Positions 11,375-28,551 are shown, numbered from the stretch's first letter. The stretch is 64,000 nucleotides of DNA from Saccharopolyspora rosea (GCF_025643595.1 NZ_CP102826.1:3906001-3970000); one strand, 5' to 3'. Numbers and translations: made by a program. The notes: a model not told the origin generated them from the letters alone.

Positions 11375-12154
11375 GAGCTGTCGTCGGGCATCCCGGCGAG
11401 CGCCGTCACCGGCTTCGCCTGCCTTCCCGGAGTTCGTTCGACGTGCCACCGGGGCTCGCCGGGCGGAAATCGTGCGGGATGCCACTGCGGCCGCTCCTCG
11501 CCGGTGATGCCACCAGCCCGACGAATGTGGTGGCGTGTGCCGAAGCCCGGCCATGCTGCGCAGCCCTCGCGCCAGCACCGGCGCACCAGGGTGACCAACG
11601 CGATCAAGGTGATCCCTGCGGGGATGGTCGCGTACTCCGCGGTCAGCGGCGGCAGGCCCACCGACTGGTTCCACGCGAAACTGCGGGCCTGATCGGCGAA
11701 TCCGATGACCAAGGCGTGCGTCTCAGAGGTGCCCGCCGTCCGCAGCCAGGCTGGTGGTGACGTCAACCATGGGGCTGGGCCCCGTCGCGAGGGCGGATCA
11801 ACGCGCACCGTCCGAAGAGGACCGAGCTCGACGTCGCAACCCGCAACGGTGGCACGACTCGGCTTGGCGGGTCCAAATCCGGCTCGACCAGCCAGGCACC
11901 CGAAGACGTGGGACGGCAGCGGTGTCCTGCGTACGGGGACGTTCCACCGATGACGCGAATGCAGTAGGTTGTCGCCGTCCGTGTGGATGAGGGCCGGGGC
12001 GGCCGCATCGGCGGCCCCGGCCATCGACGCGGAGCAGACCCGTCGGCCGCGGCAACGGACTCGACACCTCTTGCGGCGACCGTGGTCGCGAGTCCGGAAA
12101 GCTCTGCGCCAGAGGGGAATCGTTCCACCCATCGTCGGCAAGAACACCGCGTTG
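11375..12154. other. 780 bases without a recognisable gene
   Basis: Short open frames exist on both strands, but none has a convincing ribosome site, a family signature or consistent codon bias, and they overlap one another. There are no obvious terminal repeats or tRNA structures. It may be a decayed gene or a spacer between the convergent methyltransferase and UvrA-like genes. Confidence 0.5.
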
Positions 12155-14527
<2,373 letters not shown>

Positions 14528-14705
14528 GGTCCTCGCCTCTCCCTCCGCCGGCCGTCCGCGCGGTCCGGCCTCGCCCGGTCGACGCGGTACCGCGGTAGCT
14601 GTCTACCCGCTCGTTGATCGCCGGTGCCGACCGGGTGGTGGGAACCGCGGACGCCGTTCCGCGTTGACCACGCGGTCGGCGGTGCCCGCGGGTAGCCTCG
14701 GCGGC

Positions 14706-15599
14706 ATGGCTCAGATCAACTTCCCCTCCCGCGTCGGCGTCTGGTGGACCAGCGATGCGTGGCCGATCAACGACGTGATCGCTCGCGCCCGGGAGATCGA
14801 GCAGCTCGGCTACGGCTCGCTGTTCTACGGCGAGGCCGGTGGCAAGGAGACCTTCACCCAGGCGGCCGCGCTGCTGGGCGGCACCGAGCGGCTGGTGGTC
14901 GGCACCGGCATCGCCAACATCCACGCCCGCAGCGCCCCGGCCAGCGAATCCGGCGCCCGCACGCTCGGCGCGCTGCACCCGGGCCGGTTCGTGCTCGGGC
15001 TGGGCGTCAGCCACGCGCCGCTGGTGGAGCACAGCTACGCAGGCTCCTACTCCAAGCCGCTGAGCACCATGCGGGAGTACCTGCGGACCATGGACGCGGT
15101 CCCGGCCGAGGTCGAACCGGGCGGGCAGCGCCCGGCCCGGCTGCTGGCCGCGCTGGGCCCGAAGATGATCGAGCTGTCCGCCACCGCCGCCGACGGGGCG
15201 CACCCCTACCTGGTCACCCCGGAGCAGACCGCGAGCACCCGCGAGCAGGTCGGACCGGACAAGTGGGTGGTCAGCGAACAGGCGGTCGCGATCACCACCG
15301 ACCGGGAGACCGGTCTGCGGCGCGCGCACCAGCACCTGCACATGTACTCGCAGCTGCCGAACTACCAGAACTCCTGGCTGCGCCAGGGATTCGACGAGTC
15401 CGACCTGGTCGTGGGCGGCTCGGACCGGCTGGCCGAGGGCATGGTCGCCATCGGCGACGCCGAGTCGGTCGCCGCGCACGTGAAGCGGCACCTGGACGCG
15501 GGCGCCGACCACGTGGTCGTCCAGGCCCTCGGCGACGGCCACTCCGCGGACCCGCTGCCCGCGCTGCGCGAACTCGCCCCGGCCCTCGGCCTGGGCTGA
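14706..15599 (+). CDS. LLM-class F420-dependent oxidoreductase
   Basis: 297 residues, luciferase-like monooxygenase fold. Seen: IEQLGYGSLFYGEAGGKETF, GTERLVVGTGIANIHARS (flavin/F420-binding strand region), ALHPGRFVLGLGVSHAPLVE, and a C-terminal AGADHVVVQALGD. This is the TIGR03620/MSMEG-type group of F420-linked oxidoreductases in actinomycetes; the substrate is unknown. The ATG at 14706 is used; it diverges from the UvrA-like gene with about 180 bases between. A strong hairpin follows the stop. Confidence 0.85.
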   Translation: MAQINFPSRVGVWWTSDAWPINDVIARAREIEQLGYGSLFYGEAGGKETFTQAAALLGGTERLVVGTGIANIHARSAPASESGARTLGALHPGRFVLGLGVSHAPLVEHSYAGSYSKPLSTMREYLRTMDAVPAEVEPGGQRPARLLAALGPKMIELSATAADGAHPYLVTPEQTASTREQVGPDKWVVSEQAVAITTDRETGLRRAHQHLHMYSQLPNYQNSWLRQGFDESDLVVGGSDRLAEGMVAIGDAESVAAHVKRHLDAGADHVVVQALGDGHSADPLPALRELAPALGLG

Positions 15600-15614
15600 G
15601 GCGCACCCAGCCCG

Positions 15615-15649
15615 GAACGGCCCGTGCGCGCCGCGCGCAAGGGCCGTTC
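15615..15649 (+). terminator. hairpin terminator after the LLM oxidoreductase gene
   Basis: Outer stem GAACGGCCC / GGGCCGTTC (9 bp) encloses an inner stem TGCGCG / CGCGCA with a CCG loop, starting 16 bases after the stop codon. No T-tract follows, which is common for actinomycete terminators. Confidence 0.65.
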
Positions 15650-15814
15650 ACCGCACCAGATCAGTCCGATGTGGACGGACGGAGGCCGCCGGACCAGCCG
15701 GACCGGGCGGGCCCCGGTGGCCCGGGCGCAGACGTCCGGCCGCACCCGTGTGGGAGTGCGGCCGCCGGGGGTATTGCCTGGGCGTCGAGCATTCGCCCGG
15801 GGAGGTGGCCGACC

Positions 15815-16675
15815 ATGGGAATGATCAACGCAGTGGGCCTGGTGCTGCATCCGCGCCGGCACTGCCCGGAGGTGATCGGGACGATCGCGCGGTGGGCGGA
15901 CGCCCGGGGCAGCGAGGTCCTCGGCCTGTCGGACGAGGTCACCGCCTACCAGCACCCCATCCTCGCGCTGGACGGTGCGGAGCTGGGCAAGCGCGCCGAT
16001 CTGGTGGTCAGCCTCGGCGGCGACGGCACCATGCTGCGGGCGCTGCGGCTGGCCTGCGAGCACCGGAAACCGGTGCTCGGGGTGAACCTCGGTCGGCTCG
16101 GGTTCCTGCCCGAGATCGACACCCCGGACCTGGACGAGGCGCTGTGCGCCATCGACGAGAACCGCTTCACCGTCGAGCTGCGGTCCGGGTTGGACATCAC
16201 CAGCGGGGACGGCGCGGCCGTGGCGTTCAACGACATCGCCCTGCTCCGCTCCCCCGGTCACCCCATGGCCGCGGTCGAGGTGCACATCGAGGGCCAACCG
16301 TTCGTGCGCTACTCGGCCGACGCCGTCGTGGTCGCGACGCCCACCGGATCCACCGCCTACAGCTTCGCCGCGGGCGGGCCGATCGTCTCCCCACGGGTCG
16401 ACGGGCTCCTGGTCACCCCGGTGGCCCCGCACTCGGCGTTCAACCGCGCCCTGTTCCTGTCCCAGTGCGAGAAGCTCGCGCTGCGGATCCTGCCCCCGAG
16501 CGGCCAACTCGGGGTGGAGGTCGACGGCCGACTCGTCTCGCACCCCGAACCCGGTGCGTTCATCGACATCGCCGTGCAACCGGCCGCCGCGCGCGTCGTG
16601 CGACTCGGGCGCACCACGTTCTACCAGCGCGCCCAGCGCAAGCTCCAGCTCACCGGCTCCCCGGTGATCAGCTGA
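15815..16675 (+). CDS. nadK: NAD kinase
   Basis: 286 residues. NAD kinase phosphorylates NAD+ to NADP+ from ATP or polyphosphate. The GGDGTMLRAL motif (SLGGDGTML) is near residue 70, the second family motif GVNLGRLGFLPEID follows, and FNDIALLRS and the TPTGSTAYSFAAGGPI loop complete the active site. The ATG at 15815 has GGGGAGG about 9 bases upstream. It is oddly near a broken NAD+ synthase gene in the same window, although they are not linked in an operon. It may be a second NadK copy, since the usual actinomycete ppnK sits beside recN; that cannot be checked here. Confidence 0.9.
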   Translation: MGMINAVGLVLHPRRHCPEVIGTIARWADARGSEVLGLSDEVTAYQHPILALDGAELGKRADLVVSLGGDGTMLRALRLACEHRKPVLGVNLGRLGFLPEIDTPDLDEALCAIDENRFTVELRSGLDITSGDGAAVAFNDIALLRSPGHPMAAVEVHIEGQPFVRYSADAVVVATPTGSTAYSFAAGGPIVSPRVDGLLVTPVAPHSAFNRALFLSQCEKLALRILPPSGQLGVEVDGRLVSHPEPGAFIDIAVQPAAARVVRLGRTTFYQRAQRKLQLTGSPVIS

Positions 16676-16829
16676 GAACCTCCGGCGGGTGCGCGATCCG
16701 GGACGGGCTGGTCCCCTGGTAGGGGCAAGCTGTCGTGGCAACGCGCCCGAGGCCGACGAAAGTCCCTGGCCCGCCGTCCCGCCCGGACACGACACTCCCG
16801 GCGTCATCGCCGAGTGCAGGGGGGAACCG

Positions 16830-17921
16830 ATGGCGGCACCGATGTCCACCGCGCTGCGCTCGTCGGCCGCCGCACTGCGCTCGCACTGGCGGCCGGTGCT
16901 GCACTGGGCGGTGGTCGTGGTGGCGATCGCGTTCCTGCTCGTGCAGGCGCCGAAGCTGGCCGCCGACGTCCGCCTGGCCGCCGACCCGCTGGGGCACCTG
17001 CGGCGGGAGTGGCTGCTCCCGGCGGTGGTGGCGGGGCTGGGCGGACTGGCCCTCTACGGCGAGATGCACCGGCAACTGCTCCTGGTCGGCCAGGCGCGGA
17101 TACCGGTTCCCACCGTCCAGGGGATCACCTTCGCGCAGAACGCGATCTCGAACACCGTGCCGGTCGTCGGCGGCGCCGGGGCGCTGGTCTACGCCATCGA
17201 CCAGCTCCGGCGCTACCGCGTCGACGCGTCGCTGGCCTCGTGGGCGGTCTTCGTCGCCGGGGTGCTCGACACGGTCGCGCTGCTCGTGCTCGGCATCCTG
17301 GGACTGGGCTGGGCCGCCTACGTGCCCGCCGCCGTCGCGATCCCGGCCGCCGTGGTGGTCGCGCTCGGGTCCGCAGGGTGCTGGATCGTGCTCACCCACG
17401 CGCGGGTGCTGGAACGCGCCATGCACCTGCTGCTGGTCATCAGCCGCCGCCTCCCGGGCCAGTGCCCCACGTGCCGGCGAGCGTGGGTCCACCGCGCCGA
17501 GGAGGGCGCGCACCGCCTGGCCGGCCGGATCGCGCTGCTGCGACCCAGCGCCCGCCGCTGGCTGGTGCTGTTCGTCCTCGTCGTGGCCAGCTGGGCGCTG
17601 GACTTCCTCACCCTCGTCGCGGCGGCCGCCGCGGTGGGCACCCCGGTCCGCGCGGAGCTGCTCGTCCTCGGTTTCCTGGTCGTCCAGGGCAGCGTCGCGC
17701 TGCAGATCTTCCCCGGCGGAGCGGGGCTGGCGTCGGTCGGGCTGCTCGGCGTGCTGCTCGCCTCCGGAACTCCCGCCGCGGCCGCGGCGGCGACCACGGT
17801 GCTCTACCGCGGCATCAGCTGGCTCGGCCTGGCGGTGGCGGGCTGGGTGGTCTACGTGGCGCGCATCCACACGGGTCCGCTGCACGAACACCGCCACGCA
17901 CCGGAGCACGCCGCGACCTGA
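16830..17921 (+). CDS. lysylphosphatidylglycerol synthase-type transmembrane protein (YbhN family)
   Basis: 363 residues with seven to eight membrane spans. It resembles the flippase-like integral domain PF03706: WLLPAVVAGLGGLALYG, AISNTVPVVGGAGALVYAIDQL, and the C-terminal IFPGGAGLASVGLLGVLLASG. No catalytic GNAT half is fused, so it is a stand-alone membrane domain, probably a lipid transporter. The ATG at 16830 has a GGGGGGAA ribosome site; the open frame upstream has no such site. A CPTCRR cysteine pair sits in a cytoplasmic loop. The stop codon TGA is directly followed by a dispersed repeat. Confidence 0.8.
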   Translation: MAAPMSTALRSSAAALRSHWRPVLHWAVVVVAIAFLLVQAPKLAADVRLAADPLGHLRREWLLPAVVAGLGGLALYGEMHRQLLLVGQARIPVPTVQGITFAQNAISNTVPVVGGAGALVYAIDQLRRYRVDASLASWAVFVAGVLDTVALLVLGILGLGWAAYVPAAVAIPAAVVVALGSAGCWIVLTHARVLERAMHLLLVISRRLPGQCPTCRRAWVHRAEEGAHRLAGRIALLRPSARRWLVLFVLVVASWALDFLTLVAAAAAVGTPVRAELLVLGFLVVQGSVALQIFPGGAGLASVGLLGVLLASGTPAAAAAATTVLYRGISWLGLAVAGWVVYVARIHTGPLHEHRHAPEHAAT

Positions 17922-18160
17922 GAGCCTGTCTTTGAACGCGTTTTGCGAGGCGGTGCCGGTAGCGGAACCTCAGTGCCTGTCTTTGAACTCGTTTTGCGTG
18001 GCGGTGCCGGTGGCGGAACCTCAGCGGCCGTCTCGACTCCGGGAGCCCCGACTCATGTATGCCCACTCAGCGTCCCGCCCGTCGCCCGACCACCGCCCCC
18101 CACGGAGGCGCTGCGCGCCACAGTCACATCGACTGCGGAAGCCCCTCCTGATGTATGTCC
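17922..18160 (+). repeat. dispersed intergenic repeat, two tandem left ends plus right part
   Basis: It begins right at the stop of the preceding gene with GAGCCTGTCTTTGAAC and holds a second copy of the same left end from about 17973. It then runs through GGCGGTGCCGGTGGCGGAAC and a CCTCCTGATGTATGTCC end near 18157. The same blocks occur at 30298, 58036 and 62706. A block GCGCCACAG near 18113 also matches sequence at about 62980. It looks like nested or rearranged copies of one element and explains most of the 17922-18287 gap. Confidence 0.75.
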
Positions 18161-18287
18161 AGATCAACGCCGGACGACGTGACGTGCGGGTGACGCCTCG
18201 GCGAATTCTCCGCTGCCGACGGGGGCGCCCCGGTGTCCGGCAGCGAACGGCCGGGCCACCTCCGCGGCAGCCCGGCCCTCGTCCCGC

Positions 18288-18461
18288 TCACCGGTCCGAC
18301 GACGGGGTGGGAACCTCTCCGGCGGCGCCTTCCGGCGTGACCTTCTCGCCCGCTCCCTCGTCGTAGGACTCGTCCTTCCGGGTGCCGGCCTTCGGCTGCA
18401 CCTCCTCGGACTCGCCTTCGGCCGGGTCCATGGAGTGCTCCCGAGCGATGTCTCTGGCCAT
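18288..18461 (-). CDS. small acidic hydrophilic protein (57 residues)
   Basis: A 57-residue frame starting MARDIAREHSMDPAEGE and ending with PTPSSDR, rich in Glu, Asp, Gly and Lys, with no hydrophobic core, so probably disordered. It is called real because the ATG at 18461 is preceded by CGGAGGTCACC, a strong ribosome site, and codon use is normal for this DNA. It stands alone and is divergent from the methyltransferase gene at 18679. I do not recognise a family. Confidence 0.6.
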   Translation of the reverse strand: MARDIAREHSMDPAEGESEEVQPKAGTRKDESYDEGAGEKVTPEGAAGEVPTPSSDR

Positions 18462-18678
18462 GGTGACCTCCGCGGTTCAGCAGGCTCTCGCCACTGCTGC
18501 ACGCGCCGATTACCCGGTGGTGAGAGGGGCAAACGTCGCCGCCGGTGGGCGGGCACGCCTCCGGTGCGGCCGAGCGACCCGCTCGCCCGCGGTCGCGCAC
18601 GACCCGTGGTTCCACCGGTACCCGTCGTTGATCTAGTCTCGGCCCCGGCAACAGCAGTTCGGGGACAAGGGGTTTTCC

Positions 18679-19542
18679 GTGACGGCACAACACGGCGACG
18701 GGACCGAGCACAGCTCGCACGACCGGGAGCGGTCGACTCCGCCCCCCGGAGTCGATCCCACGGTCCCGGTTCCGGCGCGGGCGTACGACGCGTGGTTGGG
18801 CGGCAAGGACAACTACGAAGCCGATCGGGCCACCCTGGCCGCGGTGGAAACCGTGATGCCGTCGGCCCGGCACATCGCCATCGAGAACCGCCGCTGGCTG
18901 ATCCGCGCGGTGCGGTACCTCGCGAAACACGCCGGGATCAGCCAGTTCCTCGACTGCGGGTCCGGCCTGCCGACGCGGGAGAACGTCCACCAGATCGCCC
19001 AGCGGCACAACCCCGACGCGGTGGTCGTCTACGTCGACCACGATCCGATCGTGCAGGCCCACGGACGAGCTCTCCTCGTGGAGAACGAGCAGACCCACTT
19101 CGCCGCCGCCGATCTCACCCGCCCCGACGAACTGCTGGCCAACGACACCGTCACCCGCCACATCGACTTCCGCGAACCGCTGGCGCTCATCCAGTGCGGA
19201 ACGATCCACCACGTGGCCGACGAGCTCGACCCCCGCGCGGTCATGCGCAGCTACGTGGACGCCTTGCCGTCCGGTTCCTACGTGGCGCTGAGCCACTTCG
19301 TCCAGCCGGAGGACGACTACTACGGCGACCTGGCCCGCCAGTCGGAGCGGAAGTTCCGCGCAGCGGGCATGAAGACCGGGTGGTGGCGCCCCCGGCAGGA
19401 GATCCTGTCCTACTTCGAGGGCCTGGAGCTGCTCGAACCCGGCCTCGTGCCGCTCGTCGACTGGTGGCCCGAGGGGCCGCTGACGCGCGAACGCCTGGAC
19501 GCCGACGAACTCATCTGCGGCGCCATCGGCCGCAAGCCGTGA
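18679..19542 (+). CDS. SAM-dependent methyltransferase, PF04672 (DUF574) family
   Basis: 287 residues; paralogue of the protein at 10556. Shared marks are ARAYDAWLGGKDNYEADR, QFLDCGSGLPTRENVHQI (SAM loop, here CGSG instead of IGTG), VVYVDHDPIVQAHGRALL and YFEGLELLEPG. The N-terminus has a 25-residue Ser/Pro/Asp-rich extension absent from the first copy. The GTG at 18679 follows an AAGGGG ribosome site. Substrate unknown. Just downstream lies a degenerate copy of the dispersed repeat, then the terminator of the opposing carboxylase gene. Confidence 0.86.
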   Translation: MTAQHGDGTEHSSHDRERSTPPPGVDPTVPVPARAYDAWLGGKDNYEADRATLAAVETVMPSARHIAIENRRWLIRAVRYLAKHAGISQFLDCGSGLPTRENVHQIAQRHNPDAVVVYVDHDPIVQAHGRALLVENEQTHFAAADLTRPDELLANDTVTRHIDFREPLALIQCGTIHHVADELDPRAVMRSYVDALPSGSYVALSHFVQPEDDYYGDLARQSERKFRAAGMKTGWWRPRQEILSYFEGLELLEPGLVPLVDWWPEGPLTRERLDADELICGAIGRKP

Positions 19543-19545
19543 TGG

Positions 19546-19637
19546 GTGTTTCGCACGTGCTCTGCGTGGCGGTACCGGTAGCGGGGCGAGCTGCACGACC
19601 ACTCGCCGGGTGGGAAAGCGGCTCACGCCACTCGTGA
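19546..19637. repeat. degenerate short-form dispersed repeat
   Basis: From GTGTTTCGCACGTGC through GTGGCGGTACCGGTAGCGG, CGACCACTCGC and AAAGCGGCTCACGCC. The same order of blocks is found at 42455-42540 on the opposite strand, and parts of it inside the longer elements at 58036 and 62706. It is more mutated than those copies. Confidence 0.6.
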
Positions 19638-19652
19638 ACGCGTCCTAGCCGG

Positions 19653-19688
19653 CGTGGTGCCGCCGATCCGGAGATCGGCGGCACCACG
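19653..19688. terminator. strong hairpin terminator of the biotin carboxylase gene
   Basis: A perfect 16-bp stem CGTGGTGCCGCCGATC with a CGGA tetraloop and its exact complement, 5 bases from the stop of the 19693-25155 gene. The upstream methyltransferase on the plus strand converges, so it may serve both directions. The CGGA loop is the same as in the hairpin at 49673. Confidence 0.85.
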
Positions 19689-19692
19689 AGGT

Positions 19693-25155
<5,463 letters not shown>

Positions 25156-25585
25156 CGGTTGAGCCTCCCAAGTAACCACGCACAGCAGGCGACGTCCGCT
25201 GCCGGAGCGTCGCCTGCACCTCTGGACTCCATCCTGATAGATCGCGGACCGGCGGACCGATGTTCGACACGGCGCATGGCGGAGCCGTTGCGTTGTGGGA
25301 ACCCCACAAAAAATCCGGATTCGCGCCCGGTCGGCCGGGCTGTGGTATGAGATCCGCTACACCCGCCACCCCATCGCTGTCGATCCGGGGCGTGCGCGGG
25401 TGATCGTCGGCGGGCCCGGACGACGTCCCCGCAGCGCCGCGTCGTGACGACCCCACGGGGACTCATACCTCGGGATGACACCGGGTCGCTCTGGAGATCG
25501 ATACGAGTTCAGGCCGCGGCCCGATGTGCCCGAATCGCGTTCTCCCTAGTGTCTGGGGCACAACCTGATCACTGAGGAGATTCGC
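25156..25585. other. divergent leader region of the carboxylase and a lipoprotein gene
   Basis: 430 bases without a gene. On the carboxylase side, GCAGGCGACG (25185-25194) pairs perfectly with CGTCGCCTGC (25208-25217), a 10-bp stem with a 13-base loop, 30 bases before the TTG start, so it could fold in the mRNA leader. A second stem TTGTGGG-AAC-CCCACAA lies near 25295. A possible -10 element TAGTGT for the plus-strand lipoprotein is near 25550. No other feature is seen. Confidence 0.5.
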
Positions 25586-25981
25586 ATGAAGACCAAGGTC
25601 AAGGTCGTGCTGGCCGCCACTGGCGTTGTCGGGGCTCTCGTGAGCGCGTCGGCGTGTTCGAACCCGACGGGCAAGGCGTGGGCCATCACCTACGAGGTGA
25701 CCGACCAGAACGGCGGCACGCTGTCCGAGGTCAGCTACGCGAAGTCGCCCAGCAGCTTCAACCGCGAGACCCGCCAGTCGAAGGTGGACGGCCCGGTCGG
25801 CGTGCCGTGGAAGGAGGAGGTGGTGATCACCGCCGGGGGGAAGGCCGAGGTCACCGCCACGCCGTCGGGGAACATGAAGCTGACCTGCCGGATCTTGCTG
25901 GACGGCGAGAAGGAACTGGCCAGCGCCACCGCACCGGCCGCCGGACAGCCGGTGACCTGCGCGAAGGTGACGGACTCGTGA
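25586..25981 (+). CDS. MmpS-like secreted lipoprotein
   Basis: 131 residues. An N-terminal signal (VVLAATGVVGALVSASAC) ends in a cysteine that looks like a lipobox, though Ala takes the usual Leu position. The rest, with WAITYEVT, VPWKEEVVI and MKLTCRILLDG, matches the small beta-sandwich of MmpS transport accessory proteins. No MmpL transporter lies nearby, so function is open. The ATG has GAGGAG 6 bases upstream. A distant relative with the same plan is at 56618-56989. Confidence 0.72.
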   Translation: MKTKVKVVLAATGVVGALVSASACSNPTGKAWAITYEVTDQNGGTLSEVSYAKSPSSFNRETRQSKVDGPVGVPWKEEVVITAGGKAEVTATPSGNMKLTCRILLDGEKELASATAPAAGQPVTCAKVTDS

Positions 25982-26248
25982 GCCCGGTCGGTCCACGGAG
26001 GACACCGCCGGGGCGCTCATCGCGGTTCGGCGCCGGGTTCTCGCCCCGGTAGTCCGCGCAGCAGGGCGTCGCGGGTCGGCCTGGACGGCGAGTCGGCCGA
26101 CGACGGACGTGATGACGACCAACCGGCTCCGCTCGGCCAGGTCCGGCCGGACTCCGGACCCGGGCCGCGGGTGGGCCGAGGACATCCCCGCGTTCGAGTC
26201 GGCCCGCCGCGCTCCGGACTCTCCGAGCGGCCGGGCGTCCACTGTGGT

Positions 26249-27151
26249 CTACCGGGCCAACTTCCGCCGCAGGAAGGCGATCTGGTGCTCGACCGCCTGC
26301 TCGAACCAGGGGCGGCCGGGCAGCACGTCGAAGTGGTCGCACGGGTAGTGGCGGACCTCGCCGCGGCCGGCTTCGGCGGCCTTGGCGGCGGCGCGCACCG
26401 GGCTGATCTGGTCGAGATCGGCGATCTGGACCAGCAGCGGGCAGCGCACCTGCCGGGCGTGCCGGATCGGCCGGTAGCGGCCGATCTCCAGCGCCGCCGC
26501 GGCGTTGACCTCGTTGCGCCAGGTGGGCCCCGCCACCGCGGTGTAGGCGTCGAACTGCCCGGGCAGGGTCAGCGCCGCGCGTTCGCCCGGCCGCCCCACC
26601 AGCGGGACGAGCAGGTTCTTGCGCCGCAGCGCGGCGATCCGGCCCGCCACGCCGACCGCCGCGGAGCGGGCCATGTGCGCCGCGGAGTGGTGGCGCAGCG
26701 CCTGGCGACCGGCCGCCGGGCCGTCGACCATGGGGACCAGCGCGATCACCGCGGCCACGCGCGGATCCCGGGCACCGGCGACGAACACGTGCCCACCGGA
26801 CAGCGAGACTCCCCACAGCGCGACCCGGTCCGGGTCCACGCCGTCGAGCTGCCGGGCGGCGCCGGTGGCGGCCCGGTAGTCGGCGAGCTGCTCGGCGAGG
26901 GACACGGTCTGGCGCGGCAGGCCGCCGCTGTCGCCGAACCCGCGGTAGTCGAACGCCAGCACGTCCATTCCCGCCGCGGCGAAGGATTCGGCGAATTCCC
27001 GCAGACCGGAGTCCTTCGTCGCGCCGAACCCGTGGCCCAGCACCACGCACGGGCGCCCGGCCGCGGTGCGCAGCTCGTCACCGGCGCCGCGGTAGTGCCA
27101 GGCCGAGCAGCGGGTGTTCCCGGAGCCGAAGCTGATCGTCGCAGGTGTCAT
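26249..27151 (-). CDS. alpha/beta hydrolase
   Basis: 300 residues. The oxyanion motif LGHGFGATKDSG and the nucleophile elbow GVSLSGGH (Ser in G-x-S-x-G) are visible, with the catalytic His in PCDHFDVL near the C-terminus. FDYRGFGDSGG is typical of the dienelactone/peptidase S15-like group. The ATG overlaps the stop of the flavin monooxygenase gene (ATGA), so the two are co-translated. In a Baeyer-Villiger setting the hydrolase would open the ester or lactone formed by the monooxygenase; that pairing is an inference from the operon. Confidence 0.86.
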   Translation of the reverse strand: MTPATISFGSGNTRCSAWHYRGAGDELRTAAGRPCVVLGHGFGATKDSGLREFAESFAAAGMDVLAFDYRGFGDSGGLPRQTVSLAEQLADYRAATGAARQLDGVDPDRVALWGVSLSGGHVFVAGARDPRVAAVIALVPMVDGPAAGRQALRHHSAAHMARSAAVGVAGRIAALRRKNLLVPLVGRPGERAALTLPGQFDAYTAVAGPTWRNEVNAAAALEIGRYRPIRHARQVRCPLLVQIADLDQISPVRAAAKAAEAGRGEVRHYPCDHFDVLPGRPWFEQAVEHQIAFLRRKLAR

Positions 27152-28509
27152 GCGCGGCTCCCGACCCGGCCGGCCAGCGGGACCGGTCCGCGCTCGCGCA
27201 CCCGCCGGTGGCCGGCGGGCAGCTCCCTGGTGCGGATCTCGTGCTCGTAGACGAAGTAGTCCACCTGCTGGGTGTGCCGCGGCCGGTCGTTGAAGTGCGC
27301 GACGAAGCGCTGCTCGTCCGAGGTGATCACGCGGCGCATCTCGGCCGGTGGCGGCGGCCGGTACAGCCCGCGCAGGTAGGCGGCCAGCAGCCGGGCCTGG
27401 CATTCGATGAACGGGAACAGCGTCGGGGTCGCCTGCGCGAATCCCACGAACGCGAGGTCGTCCAGCTCGGGGTGGAACATCCGCTTGTACAGCGGCAACC
27501 GGTTGTCCGGGGCGCTGAGGAACTCCGGGGCGAAGAACGGGAACGTGATGTTGTAGCCGGTGGCGTAGACGATCACGTCGAACTCCGCGCTGCTGCCGTC
27601 CACGAAGTGCACCCGCCGACCGTCCAGCCGCGCGACGTCCGGCTTGGCCGTGACGTCGCCGGACCCGAGCCGCACCGGCAGTTCCTGGGACTGCGTGGGG
27701 TGGGCTTGGAGGAAGTGGTGGTTCGGCGTGGGCAGCCCGAACCGCTCCGGACGCCCGGTCATCAGCGCCGGGCTCCGGCGCAGCAAGCGGCGCTGCCAGG
27801 ACAGCGGGATCTGCGGGATGGTGGCGAACAGCTTGTCCGCCGGGATCCCCATGACGTACTTGGGCACGATCCAGGCGCTCGACCGCGTCGAGAGCACCAC
27901 GCGGTTGTCGTGGGCGCGCTGGGACAGCTCCACGGTGATGTCGGCGCCGCTGTTGCCCAGGCCGACGACGAGGATCCGCTTGCCGCGCAGTTCCAACGGG
28001 TCGGTCGGATCGACGTAGTGGTGCGAGTGGATCGCCTCGCCGGTGAACGCGCCGGGGAAGTCCGGCAGGCGCGGGTCCCAGTGGTGCCCGTTGGCCACCA
28101 CCAGGAAGTCGAAGTGGTGCACCTGGTCGTCGCCGGTGCGGATCTCCCAGCCGCCGCCGGGCAGCCGCCGGGCGTGCCGCACTTCGCTGCGGAACCGGAT
28201 GTTGTCCCGGAGCCCGAACGCGTCGGCGTAGTCGTCCAGGTACTCCTTGATCTCGCTGTGGTGCGGGAAGTCGGCGTAGTGCTCGGGCATCGGGAAGTCC
28301 TTGAGCGACAACCGGTGCTTGGAGGTGTCGATGTGCAGCGACCGGTACGCGCTCGAATGCCCGTTGGGGTTGCCGAAGGCCCAGTTCCCGCCGATGCGGT
28401 CCGATGACTCGAAGCACACGTGGGGGACCGCGTAGTCCGACAGCATCTTGCCGGCGCACAACACGCTGATCCCGGCTCCGATGATGCACGTGGTGGGCGC
28501 GGTGGTCAT
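27148..28509 (-). CDS. flavin-containing monooxygenase (FMO/Baeyer-Villiger type)
   Basis: 453 residues. FAD motif CIIGAGISVLCAGKML at the N-terminus, FMO fingerprint FTGEAIHSHHYVDP (FxGxxxHxxxY) at about residue 165, and NADPH motif VVGLGNSGADI after it. Class B flavoprotein monooxygenases oxidise ketones, sulfides or amines with NADPH and O2. The small GAGISVL core has Val-Leu where many members have Ala-Gly/Ser. It is the first gene of a two-gene operon with an alpha/beta hydrolase. A good promoter (TTGACT-18-TAACCT) with an adjoining inverted repeat lies about 45 bases before the ATG at 28509. Confidence 0.88.
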   Translation of the reverse strand: MTTAPTTCIIGAGISVLCAGKMLSDYAVPHVCFESSDRIGGNWAFGNPNGHSSAYRSLHIDTSKHRLSLKDFPMPEHYADFPHHSEIKEYLDDYADAFGLRDNIRFRSEVRHARRLPGGGWEIRTGDDQVHHFDFLVVANGHHWDPRLPDFPGAFTGEAIHSHHYVDPTDPLELRGKRILVVGLGNSGADITVELSQRAHDNRVVLSTRSSAWIVPKYVMGIPADKLFATIPQIPLSWQRRLLRRSPALMTGRPERFGLPTPNHHFLQAHPTQSQELPVRLGSGDVTAKPDVARLDGRRVHFVDGSSAEFDVIVYATGYNITFPFFAPEFLSAPDNRLPLYKRMFHPELDDLAFVGFAQATPTLFPFIECQARLLAAYLRGLYRPPPPAEMRRVITSDEQRFVAHFNDRPRHTQQVDYFVYEHEIRTRELPAGHRRVRERGPVPLAGRVGSRA

Positions 28510-28551
28510 GGTGCTCCGTCCTCGCCGAAAGCCCTAACTGCACCTGCGGGC

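Noticed and set aside
17922..18287. Small genes in the repeat region
   Set aside because: The frames there recur in every repeat copy on both strands and have no ribosome sites.
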